Of a DNA stretch of 64,000 bases, positions 1-9,953 are shown in pieces (the stretch's first letter is position 1; each line of letters opens with the position of its first letter). The notes beneath the pieces were generated by a model, which saw only the letters and a program-made list of their open reading frames with translations, searched no databases and was not told where the DNA came from. A program made the position numbers and the translations under genes. The DNA comes from Halostagnicola sp. A-GB9-2. GTDB taxonomy: Archaea > Halobacteriota > Halobacteria > Halobacteriales > Natrialbaceae. The stretch lies in assembly GCF_030068615.1 (NCBI RefSeq), contig NZ_JASJOC010000004.1, positions 62,001 to 126,000 of the forward strand, in the 5' to 3' direction.

Positions 1-197
1 ATGCCCAGGTCGGCCGCACCGTCGGAAACGTACTCGGGGATATCGGCGGCGCGGGCGAACAGAATCGTGACCTCCGGGTCGACCGTCTCGGCGTAGAGCT
101 TGCGGTCGGCACCGTTTTCGATGTGGAGCCCCGCCCGCTCTAAGAGATCGATCGTCGGCTCGTGCAGGCGGCCCTTGTTGGGAACAGCGATACGCAT
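1..197 (-). CDS. hisG: ATP phosphoribosyltransferase HisG (N-terminal part; gene runs off the window)
   Basis: The leftward reading begins [19 protein letters not shown] and continues through [27 protein letters not shown], the N-terminal catalytic domain of HisG. The enzyme joins ATP and PRPP in the first step of histidine synthesis, in the cytoplasm. About 65 codons are visible and the rest lies beyond the left edge, so the presence of the C-terminal regulatory ACT-like domain cannot be judged. The start is the ATG whose complement ends at 197. A rightward gene starts 160 bases away, so the two are divergent. Confidence 0.93.
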   Translation of the reverse strand, partial: MRIAVPNKGRLHEPTIDLLERAGLHIENGADRKLYAETVDPEVTILFARAADIPEYVSDGAADLG

Positions 198-357
198 TTG
201 ACGGGTATTAGCGGCCCCGCGGGAATTGTCTTTCCTTTCGGGCGATGGGCGCGGCGAACGCGGCGGGCGAGAGAACTTATCAGCATGGCTATGACTCTCG
301 GGGGCTCTTTTTCACGTAGGCTGTGAACCTTTGTGCGGGCATCTCGTCGAAGCCGGC

Positions 358-1686
358 ATGACGAATCCGCCTCGCGTCATCGTCGTCGGTGCCGGACTCG
401 CCGGACTCGTCGCCTCGCGACACCTCGCGGCCGCCGGAGCGGACGTGACCTGCGTCGAGCGCCGGGAGACCGTCGGTGGCCGCGTTCGAACCGCCACGAA
501 AGACGGGTTCCGACTCGATCGGGGGTTCCAGGTGCTGTTCACCGGCTACCCGGCCGTCCAACGCGAACTCGACATCGAGGCGCTCGAACTCAGACGGTTC
601 GCGCCCGGAGCCGTACTTGCGGGGCCCGGCGGCCGATCGACGCTCGCAGATCCAATTCGAGATCCAGCGGCGTTACCCGCAGCGATTCGGAATTCGGAGG
701 TGACGCTCCGCGATAAACTTCGGGTGCTCCGGCTCCGTGCCGCGCTGGCGCAGACCTCGATAGATTTCGAGACCGTGTTCGCGGGCGGCGAAGACGAGAC
801 GATCGCGGAATACCTCCGCGGCCGCGGCTTCTCCGAACGATTCCTCGAGAACTTCGCCGGCCCGTTCTACGGCGGTATCACGCTCGACCGATCGCTCTCG
901 ACCTCGAAACGCGTCTTCGAGTACACGTTCGCGGCGCTCGCGGCGGGCGATATCGCCGTACCCGCGGGAGGCATGGGAGACGTAACTGCACAGCTCGCCT
1001 CGAACGCGCGTCGAGCAGGCGCGACGATAGAAACGGAGACGGACGCAACGAGCATCGAGACCGGTCAGTGTAGCAGATCCGGCAATCGAAGTGACGCGGC
1101 CAACCGGAACGCTCCCGTCGCGGTCGAACTCGAGGGCGAAAGCGAGCGGTCAGCCGACGCCGTCGTCGTCGCCGCCGATCCGAAGGCCGCCCGCAACCTA
1201 ACCGGTCTCGAGTCGATTCCGATCGAGGCGAGGGCCTGCGTCACACAATATTACCGGCTCCCCGCGAGTGTTGACCTCGAGACGGGCCAGCGCCTGATGT
1301 TGAACACTCGAGAACGGGGACCGAACCACGTCGTCCCTCACAGCGCCGTCGCGCCGGAGTACGCACCCGAGGACGCAACACTCGTGAGTGCAACCTATCT
1401 CGGCGAGCGCGAGGAAAGCGACGACGAGCTCGCCGAACGGACCGGACAGAGCCTCGAGACGTGGTACCCAAGCCGCCGTTTCGACCGCCTCGAGCCGATC
1501 CACACGGAGCGAATTCGGTTCGCACAGTTCGCCCAACCGCCGGGTATCCACGAAACGCTTCCTCGCGTTCGGGACGCGGGAGACGGCATCTACCTCGCCG
1601 GCGAGTACACCCGCTGGTCGTCGATACAGGGAGCGATGGAGAGCGGTCGAGCGGCGGCCAAAGCTGTCATCGACGATCGCTCTTGA
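358..1686 (+). CDS. FAD-dependent oxidoreductase, protoporphyrinogen oxidase/phytoene desaturase-like
   Basis: Predicted 442 residues starting [19 protein letters not shown]. The GxGxxG dinucleotide-binding motif is at the N-terminus, followed by an acidic strand end ([14 protein letters not shown]) typical of the amine oxidase/PPO/CrtI superfamily. The C-terminal FAD motif [21 protein letters not shown] closes the fold. The ATG at 358 is preferred over the in-frame ATG at 331 because it places the Rossmann motif at the very N-terminus. The substrate cannot be told from sequence: carotenoid, porphyrin and amine substrates all occur in this family. No carotenoid or heme genes lie beside it. 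Confidence 0.88.
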   Translation: MTNPPRVIVVGAGLAGLVASRHLAAAGADVTCVERRETVGGRVRTATKDGFRLDRGFQVLFTGYPAVQRELDIEALELRRFAPGAVLAGPGGRSTLADPIRDPAALPAAIRNSEVTLRDKLRVLRLRAALAQTSIDFETVFAGGEDETIAEYLRGRGFSERFLENFAGPFYGGITLDRSLSTSKRVFEYTFAALAAGDIAVPAGGMGDVTAQLASNARRAGATIETETDATSIETGQCSRSGNRSDAANRNAPVAVELEGESERSADAVVVAADPKAARNLTGLESIPIEARACVTQYYRLPASVDLETGQRLMLNTRERGPNHVVPHSAVAPEYAPEDATLVSATYLGEREESDDELAERTGQSLETWYPSRRFDRLEPIHTERIRFAQFAQPPGIHETLPRVRDAGDGIYLAGEYTRWSSIQGAMESGRAAAKAVIDDRS

Positions 1687-1823
1687 GAAACCAACAGAGG
1701 ATGACCTTCCATGGGAGTCACCGGATCAACCGGGCCGGTGCTTTGGATTCTAAAATATCGACGGATCAAACCACCACTTCCAAAAGCGAAATTCGCTTGA
1801 AACTACACCACGTATGTATTCAT

Positions 1824-4487
1824 ATGACAACCAGACGAGCGCACCTCGAGATCACGGGAATGTCCTGTTCGACGTGTTCGGGAACCGTCGAAGACGTCGT
1901 TTCAGACCTCGAGGGCGTCGTCTCGGCGAGCGCGAACTACGCGACGGACGAAGGGACCGTCGAGTACGATCCGGAGACCGTCTCGCTAGCCGAGATCTAC
2001 GACGCGATCGAAGAGAGCGGCTACGAGGCGGCCTCGGCAACCGAAACGATCGCGGTCATGGGAATGTCGTGTTCGACGTGTTCGGAAACCGTTAGCGAGG
2101 CGGCCGAGACCCTGCCTGGCGTAATCAGAGCCGACGTGAACTTCGCCTCGGATGAGGCACGTGTCCGGTACAACCCGAACGACGTCTCGCTGGGAGAGAT
2201 TTACGCGGCCATCGAAGATGCGGGCTACGACCCCGTCCGCGAGGAAATTGGGGAAACGCAGGGCTCGAGCCAGCGCGAACGCGCCGTCGAGAAGGAACTT
2301 CGCCGACAGCGCAGGCTCGTGATCGCCGGCGGACTCCTGACCCTGCCGTTCGTCCCGATCATGCTCGCCATGCTCGGGCTCGTTCCGATGCCCCACGAAC
2401 TGCTTGGCGTCGAGGAAGTCTGGATCAACGGTCTCGAGTTCGTCCTCGCGACGATCCTCATGGCGACGCTCGGCAAGGAGTTTCTCGTCGGCGCGTGGCG
2501 CGCCTTTTCGAACAACCGGCGCGCGAACATGGACACGCTCGTGGCTGTCGGCACCTCCGCGGGGTACGTCTACAGCACGGCCGTCGTCGGCGGTGCGCTC
2601 ACCGGAAACCTCTACTTCGAAGCGGTCGCCTTTATCCTCTGGTTTATCACGCTCGGCAACTGGCTCGAGGTGCGCTCGAAAGCCCGCGCGGGAAGCGCCC
2701 TTCGGGAACTCCTCGAGATGGAAGCCGACGAGGCGACGGTGATTCGGGAGGGCGAGGAAGTACAGATCCCGCTCGATGACGTCCAGGTCGGCGATGTGTT
2801 GAAAGTCCGTCCCGGCGAGAAGATCCCGACCGACGGCGTCGTCGTCGATGGACAAAGTGCGGTCGACGAGTCGATGCTCACCGGGGAAAGCATGCCCGTC
2901 GAGAAAGACGAGGGCGACGAGGTCGTCGGCTCGACGGTCAACCAGAACGGTGTCTTGCGCGTCGAGACGACGAAAGTCGGCTCCGAGACGGCGATTCAGC
3001 AGATCGTCGACCGGGTCAAGGAAGCCCAGTCTCGCCAACCCGAGATTCAGCGCCTCGTCGACACCGTCAGCGCGTACTTCGTCCCTGCAGTGATCATCAA
3101 CGCGATCTTCTGGGCGGTCGTCTGGCTCGCCTTCCCCGAGTTGTTGTACGACGTCTCAGCGGCGCTTGGCTCCTGGATTCCGGTCCTCGAGCCCGTCGGC
3201 GGCGGCCCCGTCGCGGGCGGTGTCCCGGTCCTCGAGTTTTCTGTGATCGTACTCGCCTCGGCCCTGCTGATCGCCTGTCCCTGCGCGCTAGGGCTGGCGA
3301 CGCCCGCCGCGACGATGGTCGGCTCGACGCTGTCGGCGACCAACGGCGTTCTGTTCAAGGGCGGCGACGTGCTCGAGCAGGTCCGGGGTATCGACACCAT
3401 CGTCTTCGACAAAACGGGCACGTTAACCCACGGCGAGATGGTGCTGACGGACGTCGAACTCGTCGGCGACGCAGTACCCGACGGTGGTGAATCTTGGTCG
3501 GCTGATGGCGACTCCGAGACCGCCCCGGACGGCGGCACGCTCGTCGAACGCGAGGAGGATCTCGAGTCGTTCGTCCTCGGCGCGGCGGCCGCGGCCGAAT
3601 CCGGCTCCGAGCACCCGATCGCAAAGGCGATCGTCGAGGGTGCTTCCGACCGCGGTGTCGAAGTCGGCGAGGTCAGCGAGTTCGAGAACGTCCCCGGCCA
3701 CGGCATCCGTGCCGAAACCGTCCGCGGGAGCGTCCTCGTCGGCCGACGGAAGTTGCTCGCAGACGAGGGGATCGATCCCGATCCCGCCGAGGAAACCCTC
3801 GAGCGCCTCGAACGCGAGGGGAAGACGGCCATGCCGGTCGCCGTGGATGGCGAACTCGTCGGCGTGCTTGCGGTCGCAGACGAGGTTCGCGAGAGTGCAC
3901 GAGAGACCGTCGCGGCACTCCGAGAGCGCGGGACCGAGGTCGTGATGCTCACGGGAGACAACGAGCGGACGGCTCGAGCAGTCGCGAAAGACGTCGGGAT
4001 CGATACGGAAAACGTCCGCGCGGGCGTGTTGCCCGAGGACAAGGCGGATCACGTCGACGCGCTACAGGACGGCGACGACGGGACCGGTGCGCGGGTGATG
4101 ATGGTCGGCGACGGCGTGAACGACGCCCCCGCCCTGACCACCGCGCAGGTCGGCGTGGCCATCGGTTCGGGAACCGACGTGGCGATCGAATCCGCTGATG
4201 TCACGCTGATGCGAGACGACCCCGCGGACGTCCTGAAGGCCGTCCGCATCTCCGAGGCGACGATATCGAAGGTCCGCCAGAACCTCTTCTGGGCGTTCAT
4301 CTACAACACGACGCTCGTCCCCATCGCGTCGCTCGGTCTGCTCAATCCCGCGCTGGCCGGGCTCGCGATGGCCACCTCGAGCGTGAGTGTGATGGCGAAC
4401 AGTCTGACGTTCGCGACGTACGACCCCCACGAGGACTACCGGCTGTTCGTAATGCGACCGATAGATTGGATTCGTGAGCGGATCTGA
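1824..4487 (+). CDS. copA: Copper-exporting P-type (P1B) ATPase CopA
   Basis: Predicted 887 residues. Two N-terminal heavy-metal-associated domains carry GMSCSTC motifs (Cys15/18 and Cys83/86). They are followed by paired membrane helices, the actuator motif TGES, the transmembrane CPC metal site (Cys485-Pro-Cys487), the phosphorylated Asp529 in DKTGT, the HP locus (SEHPIAKAI) and GDGVND near 762. CPC plus CxxC HMA domains fits Cu(I) export from the cytoplasm driven by ATP. The frame is open back to 1461, but ATG 1824 is chosen because the upstream residues overlap the previous gene and do not resemble the family. No copper chaperone or metal-sensor gene is adjacent. Confidence 0.95.
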   Translation: MTTRRAHLEITGMSCSTCSGTVEDVVSDLEGVVSASANYATDEGTVEYDPETVSLAEIYDAIEESGYEAASATETIAVMGMSCSTCSETVSEAAETLPGVIRADVNFASDEARVRYNPNDVSLGEIYAAIEDAGYDPVREEIGETQGSSQRERAVEKELRRQRRLVIAGGLLTLPFVPIMLAMLGLVPMPHELLGVEEVWINGLEFVLATILMATLGKEFLVGAWRAFSNNRRANMDTLVAVGTSAGYVYSTAVVGGALTGNLYFEAVAFILWFITLGNWLEVRSKARAGSALRELLEMEADEATVIREGEEVQIPLDDVQVGDVLKVRPGEKIPTDGVVVDGQSAVDESMLTGESMPVEKDEGDEVVGSTVNQNGVLRVETTKVGSETAIQQIVDRVKEAQSRQPEIQRLVDTVSAYFVPAVIINAIFWAVVWLAFPELLYDVSAALGSWIPVLEPVGGGPVAGGVPVLEFSVIVLASALLIACPCALGLATPAATMVGSTLSATNGVLFKGGDVLEQVRGIDTIVFDKTGTLTHGEMVLTDVELVGDAVPDGGESWSADGDSETAPDGGTLVEREEDLESFVLGAAAAAESGSEHPIAKAIVEGASDRGVEVGEVSEFENVPGHGIRAETVRGSVLVGRRKLLADEGIDPDPAEETLERLEREGKTAMPVAVDGELVGVLAVADEVRESARETVAALRERGTEVVMLTGDNERTARAVAKDVGIDTENVRAGVLPEDKADHVDALQDGDDGTGARVMMVGDGVNDAPALTTAQVGVAIGSGTDVAIESADVTLMRDDPADVLKAVRISEATISKVRQNLFWAFIYNTTLVPIASLGLLNPALAGLAMATSSVSVMANSLTFATYDPHEDYRLFVMRPIDWIRERI

Positions 4488-4527
4488 GCAACAATCCGGG
4501 TCGCCAAAGCAGAAACCGTGCGGACGA

Positions 4528-5547
4528 CTACTCCGCCTGCCCGGGGAAGAAGAGTTCGGCGATCGGAATCGTCAGATAAGCCTCGACGAACGCCGCGACC
4601 ACGAGCATGAGCCAGCCGAAGATCACCAGCAACGTCGTCCGGGCGAGGTAGGGCTTCGTGAATAGCGCCGAACGTTTCCCGGTAATGCGTTCACCCGCAC
4701 GGTAGAGGAACCGGAATCCGACGCCGGCGGCGATGAACAGCGCCGTCAGCTCGAAGATTCCGTGTGGGACGAGCAACGCGATGATCAAGCCGTAGCCGAC
4801 ATCCGCACCGATTGCGACGGCGATATTCCCGACGATCAGGCCGTTGAACGTCATAACGAAGAAGGTAAACAGGCCTAGCGTCAGCGCGCCGAGGATCGAA
4901 GCGAGGTACGGCGGCGTATTGTTGAGGATGAAGAACATCGCGGAGAGCTCTATTTGTCCCTCGCCCTCGAGTCCGCTCGGTTCACCGCCGACTCCGTTGA
5001 GCTCCTCCTCGCCGAACTCTTCGAGGATGAGTTCCATGAACAGTTCGGTCAGGTCGACGCCCGCCGCGGCGAGTGCGACGCCAGAAGCGATTCCGAGCGC
5101 GAATAGACCACCCGAGAACGAGACGTACCGCCGGTGTTCGGCCCACGCGTCCGAAAGCGCGTGGAGGATCTGTGGAAAAACGGATCTGGAGACGACCGCG
5201 GCGAGGACCAGCCCGGATCCGAGGACCGCCGCCCCAAGTGTGGCCATCATCACGTCGTAGACAACGAACGTCGTCACCGCAGAGATGAACGAGACGGCCG
5301 CGAGCGTCGCCAGAAGCGCCGTCCAGTTTCGGACCGCGTCGGGGCCAGCGTTCGGAAACATCGATCCGTCATCTTGGGCTGGCGGGTCGCCCGGCTCGTC
5401 CGAGTCGCCCTGCTCCGCCGGGTTAGCCGACTGCGGCGAGGAATCATCGAATTCCCAGCCGTCGACTGTCTGGTCGTTGGCTCCGTCCGTGCCATCGGCA
5501 TCGCCCCAACGGTCGTCGGCGTCGTCGTCGCGTTCGGGACCGTTCAT
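4528..5547 (-). CDS. Stage II sporulation protein M-like (SpoIIM/DUF95) membrane protein
   Basis: Predicted 339 residues. The first ~90 residues are acidic, disordered and cytosolic-looking. The rest has about five or six hydrophobic helices with the SpoIIM-family motif PHGIFELTALFIAAGVG and a terminal hydrophobic segment ending FFPGQAE. Archaeal members have no link to sporulation; proposed roles are membrane remodelling or export, which is family inference only. It converges with copA (40-base gap) and diverges from the amidohydrolase gene at 5662. Confidence 0.85.
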   Translation of the reverse strand: MNGPERDDDADDRWGDADGTDGANDQTVDGWEFDDSSPQSANPAEQGDSDEPGDPPAQDDGSMFPNAGPDAVRNWTALLATLAAVSFISAVTTFVVYDVMMATLGAAVLGSGLVLAAVVSRSVFPQILHALSDAWAEHRRYVSFSGGLFALGIASGVALAAAGVDLTELFMELILEEFGEEELNGVGGEPSGLEGEGQIELSAMFFILNNTPPYLASILGALTLGLFTFFVMTFNGLIVGNIAVAIGADVGYGLIIALLVPHGIFELTALFIAAGVGFRFLYRAGERITGKRSALFTKPYLARTTLLVIFGWLMLVVAAFVEAYLTIPIAELFFPGQAE

Positions 5548-5661
5548 GAACCTCTGTTGGGGAAAACGACTGTTAAACCCGCCGACTGGCGTTGGCTTCG
5601 CCGCTACTCGAGCGGACGGCTGATCGACAGCCTGACATTCCCGGACGAGAAAGGCAGGACA

Positions 5662-6960
5662 ATGACGACGCTCGAGATCACCGGCGGGCGGGTGCTGTTA
5701 CCCGACGCAACGGTCGAACGCGCCGACGTACTGGTCGATCAGGATGCGGGAACGATCCTCGAGGTCGGGACCGATCTCGAGGGGACGGCCGACGAGACAC
5801 TCGACGCGTCGAACTCGCTCGTGACGCCGGGGTTTGTCAACGGACACACGCACGTCGCGATGACGCTCCTGCGTGGGTACGCGGACGACAAACCGCTGGA
5901 TGCGTGGCTTCAAGAGGACATCTGGCCCGCCGAGGGTGCGATGACGGCCAAGGACATCCGCGTCGGCGCGGAACTGGGCATCCTCGAGATGATCAAAGGG
6001 GGAACGACGGCCTTTGCGGACATGTACTTCGAGGTCCCTGAAATCGTCGCGGCGGTCGAGCAGACGGGCGTTCGAGCCACGCTCGGGCACGGGATCGTCA
6101 CGGTGGCCAAAGACGACGAGGGAGCACACGAAGACGCCGCCGAGAGCCTCGCCGTGGCCAAGGAGTTCGACGGAGCCGCCGACGGCCGGATCTCAACGGT
6201 GTTCGCCCCGCACTCGCTGACGACCGTCGGTGCGGAGTACCTCGAGGAGTACGTCCCGAACGCTCGTGACGCCGGAATCCCGGTACACTACCACGCGAAC
6301 GAAACCGAGGACGAAGTCGCGCCGATCGTCGATGAACACGGAATCCGGCCGCTCGAGTACGCCGACGAACACGGTCTGCTCGAGCCTCAGGACTTCGTCG
6401 CCCACGGCGTCCACGTCGATGAAACCGAAATCGACCTGCTCGCGGAGGCCGGGACGAGCGTGATCCACTGTCCCGCCTCGAACATGAAACTCGCCAGCGG
6501 GATGGCACCCGTTCAGCGACTGCTCGAGTCGGGCGTCACCGTTGGCCTCGGAACCGACGGCGCGGCCTCGAACAACGACCTCTCGATGCTCGATGAAGCC
6601 CGCGACGCGGCCATGATCGGCAAGCTCGCCGCGTCGGACGCCAGCGCCGTCGCGGCCGAGTCCGTCGTCGAGATGCTCACGGCCGGAAGCGCCGACGCGA
6701 TGGGCCTCGATTCGGGCCGCATCGAGACCGGTGCACCGGCGGACTTCGCCGTGATCGACCTCGAGAAACCACACTTGACGCCGGGACACGACCTCGTGAG
6801 CCATCTCGCCTACGCGGCCGAAGCAAGCGACGTTCGGCACACGGTCTGTGACGGATCGGTGTTAATGCGCGATAGAGAGGTTCTCACGGTTGACGAGACA
6901 GGCGTTCTCGAGCGAGCACAGGAGCGCGCCGACTCGCTTTCCGCTCGGGTTGAGCGGTGA
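5662..6960 (+). CDS. Amidohydrolase, SAH/MTA/5'-deoxyadenosine deaminase type
   Basis: Predicted 432 residues starting MTTLEITGGRVLLPDATVE. It has the amidohydrolase metal motif GHTHVAM (His62, His64), later metal and substrate motifs HYHANETEDEV and HCPASNMKL, and the catalytic Asp in GLGTDGAASNNDLSM. This pattern is that of MtaD/DadD deaminases, which convert S-adenosylhomocysteine, methylthioadenosine or 5'-deoxyadenosine to the inosine form. S-adenosylhomocysteinase is encoded at 25811-27094, so two routes for removing SAH may exist. An upstream open frame to 5134 is rejected because it crosses the neighbouring gene. Exact substrate is uncertain. Confidence 0.9.
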   Translation: MTTLEITGGRVLLPDATVERADVLVDQDAGTILEVGTDLEGTADETLDASNSLVTPGFVNGHTHVAMTLLRGYADDKPLDAWLQEDIWPAEGAMTAKDIRVGAELGILEMIKGGTTAFADMYFEVPEIVAAVEQTGVRATLGHGIVTVAKDDEGAHEDAAESLAVAKEFDGAADGRISTVFAPHSLTTVGAEYLEEYVPNARDAGIPVHYHANETEDEVAPIVDEHGIRPLEYADEHGLLEPQDFVAHGVHVDETEIDLLAEAGTSVIHCPASNMKLASGMAPVQRLLESGVTVGLGTDGAASNNDLSMLDEARDAAMIGKLAASDASAVAAESVVEMLTAGSADAMGLDSGRIETGAPADFAVIDLEKPHLTPGHDLVSHLAYAAEASDVRHTVCDGSVLMRDREVLTVDETGVLERAQERADSLSARVER

Positions 6961-7444
6961 GATCACAACGCAAACCGATTACGGGTGAATAGCCACAGAT
7001 TGGGAGACCAAAATTGAATCTAAACGGTTAGATCTGATGATAAACGCTCGAGAGAGATCTGTTTCCGTGTTACCTTCTTATTTAATAGCTGAACTGACAC
7101 GAGGGTTTATTTAAATTTGCTTTGATATCGTGAGTGGGTGTGATTACCTGCAGGGTACTCGTGGGGGACTGGCCTGCCACACCAACTGATCCGTCCCATC
7201 GAACCGACGGAATCCATCCGTCTCCGAACGGAAACAGGTGTCAGAGGCACCGTCATCCGTCGACCGAGGAACTGGGTTCGCGCCCGTCTCGAGGCGGGCG
7301 CATCGGATCGTCCTACTATTCGGCCTCATTGGCGTCCGTTCTTCGGCGTTTTGAGACCAACTCATAGGGTCTGTTGTACCCGTTTACCGGTTCGTCTCCA
7401 GAGCGGGGTGGCGAATGGGCGGAAATGGCTGACAGCCAACCCTA
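6961..7444. other. Gene-free gap between convergent genes
   Basis: No convincing coding sequence is seen. The left part (about 7010-7130) is AT-rich, with runs such as TTTATTTAAATTT, and could be a termination zone for the deaminase gene. A strong palindrome sits at 7280-7301 (listed separately). Short open frames on both strands lack haloarchaeal composition or recognisable motifs. Confidence 0.5.
7280..7301. repeat. GC-rich palindrome between convergent genes
   Basis: Arms GCGCCCG (7280-7286) and CGGGCGC (7295-7301) enclose T-CTCGAG-G, itself a palindrome, so nearly all 22 bases can pair. It lies between the 3' ends of the deaminase gene and nasA and may form a hairpin in either transcript. 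Termination or transcript-end protection is inferred. Confidence 0.5.
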
Positions 7445-9598
7445 TCACGCAGTGACTTCTTCGAGTGTACTCGCTGCGGCGTCGGCCGGTGCCTCGAGGC
7501 GTACAGCACACTGTTTGAAGTTTGGTTCCTTCGAACGCGGGTCGACGGCCGGAATCGTGAGGTCGTTCACGTCCGGGTGGTGAATCGGCAGCCAGACGAC
7601 GCCGTCGGGGATCGCCTCGTCGATTTCGATCCGTGCGAGTATTGACGCTCGTCGAGACGTGACGCGAGCGTACCGCTCGTCGTCCGGCCCCTCGAGTTCG
7701 GTCGACAGCGCCGAGGCGGTTGCGCCGCTCACTCGAGCCGTAACCGGTTCGTCTTCTCGAGTGCGAACGCCGGTGTTGTACGCGCCCGGTTCGCGTGCGG
7801 TGGTCAGCGTCAGCGGGTAGGACTCGTCCGGTGGCTCCGGGAGGCCGGTTCCCTCGCCATCGGAAAACTGTGCGCGACCGCTCGGCGTCGGGAACGACCA
7901 GCGTTCGCTCACTGGCGTCTCACTCGAAGCGCCCTCGGGCCGGACGGTGGCCGATCCGCCAGCCTGGTCGTCCGTCGATACGTCGTAGTATCGATAGCCG
8001 CCGGCGTCCTCGGGGGTCGGTGCCGGCCAGCGAACCGCGCGCTCGTCCTCGAGACGGTCGTAGCTGATCCCCGAACAGTCCGCGAGGGTTCCCTCGGTGA
8101 GGCCGACGAACTCGTCGAAAATCGATGCCGGTTCTGGGGTCGTCTCGAACAACCCCGGCGCGAGGCGGATCGCCAGTTCGCCGATCAACTCGAGATCGGA
8201 TTTGACGCCCGAGGGCGTTTCCGTCGCCGAGCGAACCCGCGAGACGGTTCGTTCCATGTTCATTGCGGTCCCCTCCGACTCGCCCCACGTTGCCGCCGGG
8301 AGCACCACGTCCGCACACTCGACGGTCTCGCTGTGGAAGGCGTCCTGCACGACGAGGAAGGTATCCTCGAGTCGCTCTCGAACACGTTTCGCGTCGGGCA
8401 TCCCCACAGCAGGATTGGTCGCAACCCCGTAGACGGCCTCGACCTCGTCTTCGGTGGCGTCGACGATACCGACGGGGCCGGGCCCCGGATCGTCGGGCAA
8501 GGTTTCGACCGGAACGCCCCATTCGTCCGCAATCTCCTCACGGTGGGCCGGATCATCGAACGCTCGGTGACCTGGCCAAGTTCCTTTCGAAGAGCAGACG
8601 CGGGTTCCCATCGAGTTCGCCTGTCCCGTCAGCGAGAACGGTCCGGTTCCGGGGCCGAGGTTGCCCGTCGAGAGACAGAGGTCGATCAGGGCGGCCGCAG
8701 TCGGCGTCCCGTCGACGCTCTGATTGACGCCCATTCCCCAGTAGAGGAGGGTGTCGTTCTCGAGCGCCGCGGCGAGTTCGTCGACGGTCTCGAGGGGAAC
8801 GCCCGCTTCGTTCGCCGCGGTGGCGGCGTCGGGAAGTCGGTCTCGAAGCGCGTCAAAACCAGTCGTTGCCTCGGCGACGAACGAGTCGTCGACCCGGTCG
8901 GTTTCGACGACCCGAGCGAGGACTGCTCGAGCGAGCGCGAGGTCACCGCCCGGATCGGGTGTAACGTGTGAGTCTGCGACCTCGGCCGTTTCGCTTTCGA
9001 CGGGGTCGACGACGATCAGTTCGCAGTCCTCATCGGCGGCGGACTGGCGAATCCACCGGAACATCACCGGGTGTGCGGCGGCGGGGTTTGCCCCCCAGAC
9101 GAGGTGTGTTTCGGCCTCGGGGATATCGTCGTAGGTCGGCGGGGGCGCGTCGCTTCCGAAGGCATCGTAGTAGGCGGTGACCGCACTCGCCATGCAAAGG
9201 GTGGTATTCGCGTCATAGTATCGCGTGCCGAAGCCGCCGCGAGCGAGTTTACCCAGTGCATAAGCCGCCTCGTTGGTCTGCTGGCCGCTTCCCAACACCG
9301 CGACGCGATTCGATCCCTTCTCGAGGGCCGTATCGAGCCCTTCAGCGGCGCGCTCGAAGGCGTTATCCCACGTCGTCGGAACGAGTTCCCCCTCTCGTCG
9401 GACGAGCGGACGCGTGAGCCACTCCCCGCCGGGATCTGCCGTCTCGCTCACGCCGCGCTGACAGGCCAGCCCCTGATTGACGGGATGGGCGGCGTCGCCC
9501 CTGACGATGTCCAGCCCGTACCCGGTCTCGACGGCTCGTTGAACGTGGCCACAGCCGACTGCACATCGCATACACGTGGTGGGAACGTGATCAGTCAT
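7445..9598 (-). CDS. nasA: Assimilatory nitrate reductase, molybdopterin catalytic subunit
   Basis: Predicted 717 residues. An N-terminal [4Fe-4S] site (Cys9, Cys12, Cys16, Cys46) is followed by the molybdopterin oxidoreductase core. Cys135 in the motif TTLCMASA is the expected Mo ligand. LVWGANPAAAHPVMFRW and the C-terminal molydopterin-dinucleotide-binding barrel (EPGAYNTGVRTR, WLPIHHPDVNDL) complete the fold. There is no twin-arginine leader, so it is cytoplasmic, fitting reduction of nitrate to nitrite with ferredoxin as likely donor. Nitrite reductase (27558) and a nitrate transporter (48509-49834) are far away rather than in one operon. Formate dehydrogenase-like activity is a less likely alternative. 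Confidence 0.88.
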   Translation of the reverse strand: MTDHVPTTCMRCAVGCGHVQRAVETGYGLDIVRGDAAHPVNQGLACQRGVSETADPGGEWLTRPLVRREGELVPTTWDNAFERAAEGLDTALEKGSNRVAVLGSGQQTNEAAYALGKLARGGFGTRYYDANTTLCMASAVTAYYDAFGSDAPPPTYDDIPEAETHLVWGANPAAAHPVMFRWIRQSAADEDCELIVVDPVESETAEVADSHVTPDPGGDLALARAVLARVVETDRVDDSFVAEATTGFDALRDRLPDAATAANEAGVPLETVDELAAALENDTLLYWGMGVNQSVDGTPTAAALIDLCLSTGNLGPGTGPFSLTGQANSMGTRVCSSKGTWPGHRAFDDPAHREEIADEWGVPVETLPDDPGPGPVGIVDATEDEVEAVYGVATNPAVGMPDAKRVRERLEDTFLVVQDAFHSETVECADVVLPAATWGESEGTAMNMERTVSRVRSATETPSGVKSDLELIGELAIRLAPGLFETTPEPASIFDEFVGLTEGTLADCSGISYDRLEDERAVRWPAPTPEDAGGYRYYDVSTDDQAGGSATVRPEGASSETPVSERWSFPTPSGRAQFSDGEGTGLPEPPDESYPLTLTTAREPGAYNTGVRTREDEPVTARVSGATASALSTELEGPDDERYARVTSRRASILARIEIDEAIPDGVVWLPIHHPDVNDLTIPAVDPRSKEPNFKQCAVRLEAPADAAASTLEEVTA

Positions 9599-9953
9599 AT
9601 TCGACCCCTCCCTCCGTTCGAAGAAAGACTCTCGTGGGGTTTACATACATACCACAACCCTGGAGATTCGTCCGAAACCATTTCACAATTTCACGAGATT
9701 GGAAAAGCTTTCCAGCTACTAAACCATAATCGTTTAACTACCACAGTTTTTGGCGATCTTCGTGCCGGTTCGCTCAATGTGGGAACGCATAAGGAGAATA
9801 TAAGGGGATATATTCCGGCTATGGCCGTCAAGAATAGACGGTCGCTGACAGCGATAGTATCGGTTGGATACCTCGGGCGAGAACCAAACTTCGAGAGGGG
9901 ACACGCGATCGTGGTCAACGAACGCACCGACTCAACTCCGAACGGCTCCCGTC
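9599..9953. other. Upstream region of nasA, no gene seen
   Basis: This 355-base gap separates the nasA start from the tatC stop, both leftward. The half nearest nasA should hold its promoter; on the minus strand a TGTATGTAAAC stretch is a possible TATA element. An AT-rich inverted repeat, GAATATA (9796-9802) and TATATTC (9809-9815), lies about 200 bases upstream of nasA. The 92-codon leftward open frame here overlaps tatC and has no recognisable features. Confidence 0.4.

Noticed and set aside
1461-1823. Long N-terminal extension of CopA from an upstream ATG
   Set aside because: It overlaps the previous gene, has basic Arg/Ser-rich residues unlike the family, and the HMA domain starts exactly after ATG 1824.
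5134-5661. Upstream extension of the amidohydrolase frame
   Set aside because: It runs antisense through the SpoIIM-like gene. The ATG at 5662 matches the family start.
7364-7390. GGGTCTGTTGTACCCG resembling an insertion-sequence end
   Set aside because: The resemblance is from memory, there is no second end, target duplication or transposase nearby.
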